Shown here piece by piece: positions 25,014 through 31,665 of a stretch of 48,828 nucleotides of DNA (its first letter is position 1; each line of letters opens with the position of its first letter). The stretch is from positions 1-48,828 of the forward strand of contig JANQMT010000165.1 of assembly GCA_028279945.1 (NCBI GenBank), read 5' to 3'. This DNA comes from JAKSCF01 sp028279945. GTDB taxonomy: Bacteria; Bacillota; Clostridia; Peptostreptococcales; JAAYPU01. The position numbers were made by a program, and so were the translations under genes. The notes beneath the pieces are model-generated. The model was not told where the DNA came from, did not search any database, and was given only the letters and a program-made list of their open reading frames with translations.

Positions 25014-25034
25014 ATATTTATACGCCTGCATTCA
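25014..25034. repeat. Solo terminal-repeat remnant of the 217-bp foldback element
   Basis: The 21 bases match the right end of copy 1 (about 7358-7378) at all but one position (TATTTATACGCCTGCATTCA against ...CCTGTATTCA). No left end or interior is recognisable nearby, so this is a decayed or partial copy just downstream of the eut operon terminator. Confidence 0.6.
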
Positions 25035-25050
25035 ATTTGTCTAAAACCTT

Positions 25051-25083
25051 AAATGCAGATTATGAAAACCATAATCTGCATTT
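25051..25083 (-). terminator. Hairpin ending the eut operon
   Basis: Perfect 14-bp stem AAATGCAGATTATG / CATAATCTGCATTT with a 5-nt loop, about 30 bp after the eutQ stop. The U-tract on the minus strand is weak (TTTAAGGTTTTAG). Confidence 0.7.
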
Positions 25084-25113
25084 AATTGTATCCTATTTAT
25101 TTTTATACATTTT

Positions 25114-25563
25114 TTACGCTTGTTCTTCCCAATTCGCCGGGTAAACTGTATATAAGAACCGACATGTACTTGGTGTTGAAAACTTTATTCTACTGCCTTT
25201 TGGAATCATTATCACATCGCCGGCATGCCCTACGGTCGCTCTGCCATCTACAATGATTTCAAGGGTGCCGTCAATTATATAATCAATTTCATCATAATTC
25301 AAAGTCCATTCAAATGTCGTGTGGTCCATCTCCATGAAACCCGCACCAAGTCTAGGGTTTTCATCCACAGTATATATGTCTGCTAACCAAACTTTATCAC
25401 CCGGTTTTCCAGTGTCAAAGGGTTCAAGTTTGATCTTACTGCCACGAACGGCTATGACACCACTAGGGTCCACAGATCGATTGGGATCTGTTTGCTCACC
25501 AAATTGCACAGCTAACACTTGCTTAACAATTTGTTCAATTAAATCTCTACTAACAGCCTGCAT
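25114..25563 (-). CDS. eutQ: Ethanolamine utilisation cupin protein EutQ
   Basis: 149 aa, the short Firmicute form. An N-terminal amphipathic helix (residues about 4-20, SRDLIEQIVKQVLAVQF) resembles a microcompartment encapsulation peptide. The rest is the EutQ cupin: PRLGAGFMEMDHTTFEWTL, YDEIDYIIDGTLEI and AGDVIMIPKGSRIKF. EutQ has been reported to have acetate-kinase activity in Salmonella, so it may form ATP from the acetyl-phosphate made by PduL. It is the last gene of the operon, 24 bp after eutH. Confidence 0.92.
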   Translation of the reverse strand: MQAVSRDLIEQIVKQVLAVQFGEQTDPNRSVDPSGVIAVRGSKIKLEPFDTGKPGDKVWLADIYTVDENPRLGAGFMEMDHTTFEWTLNYDEIDYIIDGTLEIIVDGRATVGHAGDVIMIPKGSRIKFSTPSTCRFLYTVYPANWEEQA

Positions 25564-25587
25564 GATTACCTCCTTTTCCGGTTCTAA

Positions 25588-26673
25588 TTATTCGTTTGTT
25601 TTGCGCTCTTTTACAAATATCACAACTAATGCAACGGCACTGGCACCCGCTACAAGTTTCCCAACTACCATTGGGAAAATCATGTCCGGGTTAATGCCTG
25701 CAGTAAAGCCCAAATGATCCCCAAATACGAAAGAAGCACTGACTGCAAAAGCAACATTAATTACTTTACCTCTATTATCCATATCTTTCATGAGTCCAAA
25801 CATTGGGATATTGTTAGCAAGAGATGCAACCATACCCGCAGCAGCAACATCGTTCATACCTAAGAGTTTACCAAGTCTTAAAAGTGGCTTGTTGAATATC
25901 TTTGTAATGGCATAAACCATAGGAAACGCACCAGCAAGCATAATTGCAATGGCACCCACGATTTCAATACCATCCCAAATCGGTGCCATACCGGGAATGA
26001 TGACGATGCCTGTCAGCGTTTCAACGATAATGGCAGCAAGGCCTGCTGTGATAACTATAACGACGCCTTTGCCAAACACAATAAATCCTTTGATCATTTT
26101 ATCCGGAATGCGCCACAAGCCAAGTGACAACAACAATGAAACGATGATGATTGGAACGAGGTTACTGAGAATCATGCTCAGATCAAAACCAGCTACTATA
26201 CCACCGACCAAACAGCCTATTGGAATCGTTATAAGTCCTGCAAGCACGCCTTTGGCAAGGAATGGATGATCTTCTTTTCTGATGATGCCAAGGGCTACCG
26301 GAATGGTAAATACAATGGTAGCACCCATCATGGCACCAAGAATCAAACCCGCAAATAAACCCGCTTCTTCGGTCAGTGCCAGCTCCATGGCCAGAGGATA
26401 ACCTCCCATGTCGTTTGCAAGCAATGTGGTTGCAAACATTGCAGGGTCCGCACCTAAGAATGTGTACACAGGAACGACCACCGGTTTTAATACCTTTGCT
26501 AGTACAGGTGCAAGGGAAACAACCCCCACCATTGCCACAGCCAAAGTACCCATGGCAATAATACCTTCATCAAACTTTTCACCTAACCCATATCGGTTGC
26601 CAATGATTTTATCAACTGCCCCCAATACCATAAATCCAACCATGATATAGACGATAATATCATTAATACTCAT
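25588..26673 (-). CDS. eutH: Ethanolamine permease EutH
   Basis: 361 aa, an integral membrane protein with about ten hydrophobic segments, beginning MSINDIIVYIMVGFMVLGAVDKI. Family-typical segments include LLANDMGGYPLAMEL, VGGIVAGFDL and ANNIPMFGLMKDMDNRGK. EutH imports ethanolamine at low concentration or low pH across the cell membrane. It sits near the end of the operon between the 96-aa unknown gene and eutQ, as in other Firmicute eut loci. Confidence 0.95.
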   Translation of the reverse strand: MSINDIIVYIMVGFMVLGAVDKIIGNRYGLGEKFDEGIIAMGTLAVAMVGVVSLAPVLAKVLKPVVVPVYTFLGADPAMFATTLLANDMGGYPLAMELALTEEAGLFAGLILGAMMGATIVFTIPVALGIIRKEDHPFLAKGVLAGLITIPIGCLVGGIVAGFDLSMILSNLVPIIIVSLLLSLGLWRIPDKMIKGFIVFGKGVVIVITAGLAAIIVETLTGIVIIPGMAPIWDGIEIVGAIAIMLAGAFPMVYAITKIFNKPLLRLGKLLGMNDVAAAGMVASLANNIPMFGLMKDMDNRGKVINVAFAVSASFVFGDHLGFTAGINPDMIFPMVVGKLVAGASAVALVVIFVKERKTNE

Positions 26674-26697
26674 TTAATTTCCCTCCTTCATTCATCC

Positions 26698-26988
26698 TTA
26701 CACTTTTTTAAGAACCAGCTCCACGATTTGTTTTAAGCTTTCTTCATCATCGATTTTAAATTCAGTGCGTAAAATCGTTTCAATGTCACCTCTTAAATCT
26801 TTTATCTTACAACTGCCTCCACCCTTTATCGGTTGTTCACCATAATGGATGGCAATCCCTCTATTTCTCAAAATATCCATCGCTCCTGATGACAGAATCA
26901 TATCAGATCTGATGAAAATTTCTTTGGATTGATTTTGAACAAAATCAGACACGTTATTTTTTGTAATTAATATTTTACCGATTCTCAA
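26698..26988 (-). CDS. Unknown 96-aa Eut microcompartment-associated protein with EutT-like motif
   Basis: 96 aa, between pduT and eutH. I do not know a named family. The centre, IRSDMILSSGAMDILRNRGI (about 27-46), matches in spacing the LKPGDIITPSAKQFLKERGV segment near the N-terminus of EutT in this operon. The C-terminal about 25 residues (DDEESLKQIVELVLKKV) form an amphipathic helix like encapsulation peptides, preceded by a charged linker. So it looks like a small cargo or adaptor carrying the EutT N-terminal module plus a targeting tail. No catalytic residues are evident. Confidence 0.75.
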   Translation of the reverse strand: MRIGKILITKNNVSDFVQNQSKEIFIRSDMILSSGAMDILRNRGIAIHYGEQPIKGGGSCKIKDLRGDIETILRTEFKIDDEESLKQIVELVLKKV

Positions 26989-26998
26989 TCACCTCTTT

Positions 26999-27547
26999 CT
27001 ATAAAAACACATGTCTCAGCGCGCCATGCGGTCTTGGAATGACAACTTTATGTACCAGCATACCACTTTCTTCACCCACACGTGCACCGGCATCCACCGC
27101 TGCCGTAATAGCACTTACATCGCCGGTCAAAATGACATACGCTTTGCCGCCAATGGCAAACCCAAGTCTTAAATCCACCAAACTCACATTAGCCGCTTTT
27201 AGGGCTTTATCGGCTGCTACCACGGCACTGGCAACACTGAAAAACTCCATCACGCCAACTGAATCCTCTAAAACTACCATGGTGCATCCGGTTATTGCAG
27301 GGATAATCTGAGTGCTTAAATTTGGCAGTACCAGTTGATCCACCACATTTTCACATCCAGCTTCAACCCCTGCCTGTACCGATTCTTTAACTGCACCCAC
27401 ATCGCCGCTGACCATGGTAATCAACTTGCCAGGGCATATGGTATGGGCCTTTAACAGTTCAACTTCAGCTGCTTTAAGCATGGTGTCCGCAACCTCATAC
27501 CCGCGGGCAATGCTATTTAGTTCGATTAAACCCAATGTTCTAATCAT
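26999..27547 (-). CDS. pduT: Tandem BMC-domain shell protein with Fe-S site, PduT-like
   Basis: 182 aa made of two BMC domains (about 1-90 and 95-180), a trimer-forming shell protein. The segment AHTICPGKLITMVSGDVGAV matches PduT, in which the cysteine of TICPGK binds a central [4Fe-4S] cluster at the trimer pore. The second domain ends KVVIPRPHGAL. In the Pdu system this cluster is proposed to pass electrons across the shell with PduS, the neighbouring gene here. The ATG overlaps the stop of pduS (ATGA), so the two are coupled. Confidence 0.9.
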   Translation of the reverse strand: MIRTLGLIELNSIARGYEVADTMLKAAEVELLKAHTICPGKLITMVSGDVGAVKESVQAGVEAGCENVVDQLVLPNLSTQIIPAITGCTMVVLEDSVGVMEFFSVASAVVAADKALKAANVSLVDLRLGFAIGGKAYVILTGDVSAITAAVDAGARVGEESGMLVHKVVIPRPHGALRHVFL

Positions 27548-28896
27548 GGTAATACCTCCGCATGATCTGAATGTTCAATTACAATGGCATTAGCCTCAGC
27601 TTTCACCGTACCGGAAATACTGGCATGGATATTGGCACCAAGCCCGCCCTGATTAATCGATGCAATTTTTGTTCCTGCATCAACCCATTGACCATCTTTT
27701 ATGATGGGCACTGCCGGCCCGCCAATATGTTGCTTCAACAGAATCGTTACTTTATCCGGCTTATGAGTCACCATCTCTTGAAAGTGAATGCCTTCGTATT
27801 TCATCAATCCTGTTCTTGCCATCATCCTCTGTGTATGAATTTTACGATAAGGCATCATGTCCAGCGGTTCGTACGTCACATATGAATCTCTTTCAACTTG
27901 ATAATCTGTTTTTATGAGTTCTTTTTTTACAAATTGATTGACTGTTTTAGGAGATAAGCCCATAGGACACGCATAAAGTTCACATACGCCGCATTCGCAG
28001 CAGATTAATGCAGATTTTATTGCATGGAGATTTTTTTCATGCATCCCGATGGCACGCATCACTTTGTGTGGAAAAAGTGGATGCCCGTTCAAATACCTTG
28101 GACACAGGTCCGTACACATCTGACACTGAATGCACGCACTTTCTGCCCTTCTTATGATATGTGACATAGGCAGCCGCTTCATGGTGATTAAATAACTATC
28201 GTCATCAATAACCACAAGTCCACCCAGAGTTTTGGTCACAAATGTTGTGTCAACGGCATCTTTCTTACACTCTCTGCCCATCATGGGACCACCCATTAAA
28301 ACCGTGTAGTTTGTCTTTTTCGGTCCACCTGCCAAATCCAAACACGCCTTTATGGACGTACCAATAGGCACCTGAATCAGTGTTGGCTTTTTCACATCAC
28401 CTGTAACGGTAATGACCCTGGAAATAACGGGAAGACCCTCCAACGCCCTTTTAACATCAAGAAGGGTCGCCACGTTTAATACCACCGCACCCACATCAAG
28501 GGGAATACCTGCCGGCGGAATGCTTCTGCCGCACACTTCCTGTACCAAAATATGCTCATCGCCTGCAGGATAATAATTGCCAATTGCTTTTACTTCAACT
28601 GAACTTTTAGATACTTTTATAGCATTTTTAAGCGCTTCTATTTCTTTTTTGTTTTTATCTTTGATGCCAATAACTGCATGTGCAGCTTTCAAATGATCTT
28701 GAATAATCTCAATAATTTCCACCAATGCACCTGCATGTTCACGCATCAAATATTTATCGGTTTCAAGCAATGGTTCGCATTCAATCCCGTTGACGATGAA
28801 TGTGTCTACGGAAGTGTTTAGTTTAACATGTGTGGGAAATCCGGCACCACCGGCGCCAACCACGCCTGCTTCTAAAATTCTATTTATGATGTCCAT
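27544..28896 (-). CDS. pduS: PduS-like flavoprotein/iron-sulfur oxidoreductase (RnfC family)
   Basis: 450 aa. The start RILEAGVVGAGGAGFPTHVKL and NGIECEPLLETDKYLMREH are the RnfC/PduS nucleotide and FMN region; VTGDVKKPTLIQVPIGTSI begins the SLBB domain. Two 4Fe-4S motifs follow (CIQCQMCTDLCP and CCECGVCELYACP, about 255-315). PduS reduces cob(II)alamin for adenosylation in Pdu systems and binds PduT. Here it lies in a Eut operon with eutT and pduT, so it may feed Co reduction for EutT or carry electrons across the shell. Confidence 0.92.
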   Translation of the reverse strand: MDIINRILEAGVVGAGGAGFPTHVKLNTSVDTFIVNGIECEPLLETDKYLMREHAGALVEIIEIIQDHLKAAHAVIGIKDKNKKEIEALKNAIKVSKSSVEVKAIGNYYPAGDEHILVQEVCGRSIPPAGIPLDVGAVVLNVATLLDVKRALEGLPVISRVITVTGDVKKPTLIQVPIGTSIKACLDLAGGPKKTNYTVLMGGPMMGRECKKDAVDTTFVTKTLGGLVVIDDDSYLITMKRLPMSHIIRRAESACIQCQMCTDLCPRYLNGHPLFPHKVMRAIGMHEKNLHAIKSALICCECGVCELYACPMGLSPKTVNQFVKKELIKTDYQVERDSYVTYEPLDMMPYRKIHTQRMMARTGLMKYEGIHFQEMVTHKPDKVTILLKQHIGGPAVPIIKDGQWVDAGTKIASINQGGLGANIHASISGTVKAEANAIVIEHSDHAEVLP

Positions 28897-28904
28897 ATCG
28901 CCTC

Positions 28905-29186
28905 CTACAGTTCAATGTTACGATTGACCTCGACCTCATCCACAATACCCACAATCATGGCATCCAGTGGACATTGGTCATTGTCATCCACACGCCTTGC
29001 AGAACTTCCTGTAACCACAAGCACAAGCTCACCGATACCTGCACCCACAGAATCTGCAGCCACAAGTTCGGGACGGTTCATTCCAGAACCGTGGTCAATA
29101 GGCTTTACCACCAAAAGTTTTAAACCATTAAGCCCTTGGTCCTTTCTCGTGGCCCATACGTTTCCAATCACTTTCCCTACAATAAT
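28905..29186 (-). CDS. eutN: Microcompartment vertex protein EutN (BMC-P pentamer), apparent ATT start
   Basis: 93 aa if started at ATT 29186. The family N-terminal strand normally reads M-x-x-G-K-V-x-G-x-V, and the frame here reads I-I-V-G-K-V-I-G-N-V-W-A-T-R-K. No ATG, GTG or TTG exists upstream of the GTG at 29171, which would cut off the first strand. AGGGAG at 29194-29199 is 7 nt from ATT 29186 but is too far from the GTG. Other landmarks: LKLLVVKPID, VAADSVGAGIGELVLVVTGSSAR, and DAMIVGIVDEVEV. EutN pentamers cap the vertices of the shell. Confidence 0.85.
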   Translation of the reverse strand: MIVGKVIGNVWATRKDQGLNGLKLLVVKPIDHGSGMNRPELVAADSVGAGIGELVLVVTGSSARRVDDNDQCPLDAMIVGIVDEVEVNRNIEL

Positions 29187-29190
29187 AAAA

Positions 29191-29838
29191 TCACTCCCTT
29201 ACTATCATCAGTTGACTTTGCCGTAGGTAATCCTGTGCCAATGGGGTTATAATGGCCGATTGATTTACCATAATGCCTGCTGCACCCAATTGCTCATAGT
29301 CTCTAACGTGTTGCTCATTTAACAATTTTCTCGTATGCTGCATCACGTTTCCTTGACAATGAGCCTCAGTTGATTGACACACGCTTATGCGTTCATGGTC
29401 CTCTTGTTGCTTTTCAATCACAAGTCCGCTTTCAGTTAATACCTTTAAAGCATCATAATGTTTCTGAAGCAGTGGGGTTTTAGAGGTTTTAATGGTCAAT
29501 AATTCCACCCAACCGGCTTTGATGTGTACCGGCACACCTCTTAATAAAAGCGACAGCAGTTCATCTGAAACAGGTTGACCACCAATGCCGAGAAAAGTTT
29601 CCATCAATGCTTTGCAGCTTAATGATGGAAGGAAAACCTTATTTCGTGGTTCTACCCTAACCGCCTCAGCATCAGGTACCCATGTGACCAAATAAGAGCT
29701 TTTGAGATCATCTATCTTTTCTTTTTCATAAGTAAGACTTTCTAAAAGAACAACTTTTTCAATTTCACCAAGGCGGAAGAGCACATGCTTAACAAGTATT
29801 TCTATATTCATATCATTGATTGTATTCAATCCAGCCAC
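29191..29838 (-). CDS. Eut-operon protein of unknown function, PduM-like
   Basis: Up to 215 aa. The start is uncertain: GTG 29838 overlaps its own GAGG, TTG 29829 has better spacing, and ATG 29811 begins the conserved-looking MNIEILVKHVLFRL helix. I see a distant match in layout to PduM: an N-terminal amphipathic helix, a middle segment SLLLRGVPVHIKAGWVELL like FGIRVQLSLHSQLLPV, and a C-terminal LGAAGIMVNQSAIITPLAQD like LLSRGRVVVHRKCIVTAMARD. PduM is needed for proper Pdu shell assembly and has no known activity. The residues between about 140 and 175 are Cys/His-bearing (SVCQSTEAHCQGNVMQH). Confidence 0.7.
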   Translation of the reverse strand: MAGLNTINDMNIEILVKHVLFRLGEIEKVVLLESLTYEKEKIDDLKSSYLVTWVPDAEAVRVEPRNKVFLPSLSCKALMETFLGIGGQPVSDELLSLLLRGVPVHIKAGWVELLTIKTSKTPLLQKHYDALKVLTESGLVIEKQQEDHERISVCQSTEAHCQGNVMQHTRKLLNEQHVRDYEQLGAAGIMVNQSAIITPLAQDYLRQSQLMIVRE

Positions 29839-29863
29839 CTCATTTCGTACATATGATCACCCT

Positions 29864-30490
29864 TTATTTTACGATTTCTCCTCGTGAATCTTTTAATAGC
29901 CCCACAGCGTTGGCTTCATCATAATCAAGATGAAGGCTCAAACTGTAGCTTGGACTTACCCTCACCAAAACCTCTTCAAAAACCGTTTGTCTAGATCCAT
30001 ACACCCGAACCGCAACAATATCTCCGTCGGACACCTCAAAGGTTAAAGCATCTTCCGGTCTCATATGAAGGTGCCGCCTTGCAATAATCGTGGTTCCATG
30101 CCCTTCAACGACTTTGCCGTTAGCTGCAATGATGATATCTGAAGCACCATTTAAATCACCCGAGTCTTTTACAACCGGTTTTACCCCAATGCTTCTTGCA
30201 TCTGTTATGGAGAGTTCTACCTGTGTTTTGCCACGACATGGTCCAAGAATGGCAACGTCTTTTAGAATACCTTTAGGTCCCATAAGCATGGCCTTTTCCT
30301 TATACAGGTATTGCCCTGGCTGAGACAGTTCTCTTTGGATGGTGAGCTGGGTTGTACCGAAAAGCGTTATGGCATCTTCTTTGCTTAGATGGATATGGCG
30401 TCCGGATGCTTCTACCGGTATGGTACCTTTTGTATTTTTTAAATTTTGAATGACTTTTCCTACAATCTCTTCAATTAACTTTTTATCCAT
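29864..30490 (-). CDS. pduL: Microcompartment phosphate acyltransferase PduL/EutD
   Basis: 208 aa. PduL-type, not Pta-type: VEASGRHIHLSKEDAITLFG and IARRHLHMRPEDAL carry the zinc-binding histidines of the two beta-barrel domains, and SPSYSLSLHLDYDEANAVG is the C-terminal signature. Residues 1-20 (KKLIEEIVGKVIQNLKN) form the encapsulation-type helix. It converts acetyl-CoA made by EutE to acetyl-phosphate and recycles CoA within the compartment. 8 bp after eutT. Confidence 0.94.
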   Translation of the reverse strand: MDKKLIEEIVGKVIQNLKNTKGTIPVEASGRHIHLSKEDAITLFGTTQLTIQRELSQPGQYLYKEKAMLMGPKGILKDVAILGPCRGKTQVELSITDARSIGVKPVVKDSGDLNGASDIIIAANGKVVEGHGTTIIARRHLHMRPEDALTFEVSDGDIVAVRVYGSRQTVFEEVLVRVSPSYSLSLHLDYDEANAVGLLKDSRGEIVK

Positions 30491-30498
30491 AATACAAC

Positions 30499-31284
30499 CT
30501 ACTTTTGAGAATAATAGTTACCGCGTATGCGGCACATCAAAATATATACTGCGCTGCTCAAACGGTTGAAAACTCTTATAATGTCATCTCGGTTCACGGC
30601 ATAATCTTTCTTAAAAGCCTTTATGGCAACAAGTTCAACTTCTCTGATTTCAGTCCTCAGTTTGTTGAGGAGCACTACCTCAAGTCCCATGGACACATCC
30701 GGTAAAAAATGTTCAATCCCGTAGTATTTCTGAGGATGGTGTGAATGCTCTCTTAACTCTTTGTCGTTTAATCCAAATAGTGTGTCCATTTCAATAGGTT
30801 CATCAATGACTTCAGACCTCAATACTTTTCTGACGATATCTAAAATTTCATCTAGGTTCCCAATGATTTCTTTTATGGGCGAAGCAAACAACTGAAGCTG
30901 GATTTCCATGATTAAGCTTTCAAGGCTGTCTATTCTTCCTCTAAAGACGATCCTTAGGTCCTCTTTTAAAACCAGTTTATTGCCTTTCAAATGCGTCATG
31001 TGCTCCGGTTTTTCTTCATATAACCCCCCATCATAAATTGAAACGTATTTGGGCTTAAATTCTTTTTGTATTGAATGAAAATCACTATAAATATTTTCTT
31101 TCACAGATCGTTCCAGTCTTTCATGATGGTCTCCTTGAGGTTGTTCTTCCAGCAACACCACACCACGTTCTTTTAAAAATTGTTTTGCAGACGGGGTAAT
31201 GATGTCACCGGGTTTAAGACAGATGGATGTGGGTATTTCTTTTTTAAACTGCGCCCTTAAGGACGTTTCAGTAATCAGAGCCAT
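30499..31284 (-). CDS. eutT: ATP:cob(I)alamin adenosyltransferase EutT, Firmicute type
   Basis: 261 aa. EutT landmarks: LKPGDIITPSAKQFLKERGV (about 21-40), EHMTHLKGNKLV (about 94-105), GLNDKELREHSHHPQKYYG (about 170-188), and LLNKLRTEIREVELVAIKAF. It makes adenosylcobalamin for ethanolamine ammonia-lyase. The H-x11-CCxxC metal site of enterobacterial EutT is absent between residues 45 and 95, matching the metal-independent class described from Listeria and other Firmicutes. Confidence 0.92.
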   Translation of the reverse strand: MALITETSLRAQFKKEIPTSICLKPGDIITPSAKQFLKERGVVLLEEQPQGDHHERLERSVKENIYSDFHSIQKEFKPKYVSIYDGGLYEEKPEHMTHLKGNKLVLKEDLRIVFRGRIDSLESLIMEIQLQLFASPIKEIIGNLDEILDIVRKVLRSEVIDEPIEMDTLFGLNDKELREHSHHPQKYYGIEHFLPDVSMGLEVVLLNKLRTEIREVELVAIKAFKKDYAVNRDDIIRVFNRLSSAVYILMCRIRGNYYSQK

Positions 31285-31348
31285 ATTAACCCCCTTCCTC
31301 AGATGGTTCGCCCAGTTATGTTATGACAACTGGGCAGTCTAACCGAGT

Positions 31349-31645
31349 TCATTTTTCTGAAGAAGAACGTCCTGTCGGAAGTATGAGTTCCACTTCAGCA
31401 TGTGGCCTTGGAATGACATGAACGGAAATAAGTTCGCCCACGCGCTCTGCTGCAGCAGCACCTGCATCCGTTGCTGCTTTTACTGCTCCTACATCGCCTC
31501 TTACCAGTACAGTCACAAGACCACCACCAGATTTTTCTTTGCCAATTAAAGTTACATTAGCTGCTTTAACCATTGCATCCGCCGCTTCAATTGAGCCAAC
31601 TAAACCTTTAGTTTCAATCATACCAAGTGCATTAAGTGTAGCCAT
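31349..31645 (-). CDS. eutM: Major hexameric BMC shell protein EutM
   Basis: 98 aa, single BMC-H domain: LGMIETKGLVGSIEAADAMV, VLVRGDVGAVKAATDAGAAA and ISVHVIPRPHAEVELILP. It forms the hexagonal facets of the shell. It follows eutE by 20 bp with GGAGG in front of the ATG. The gap to eutT (about 65 bp) contains only a short inverted repeat (AACTGGGC/GCCCAGTT) near 31310-31335 that could attenuate or protect the message. Confidence 0.95.
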   Translation of the reverse strand: MATLNALGMIETKGLVGSIEAADAMVKAANVTLIGKEKSGGGLVTVLVRGDVGAVKAATDAGAAAAERVGELISVHVIPRPHAEVELILPTGRSSSEK

Positions 31646-31665
31646 AATATTACCTCCTCATATTT

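Noticed and set aside
28905..29171. GTG 29171 as the eutN start
   Set aside because: It removes the conserved first strand and has only AGGG three bases upstream; the ATT at 29186 fits both protein family and RBS spacing.
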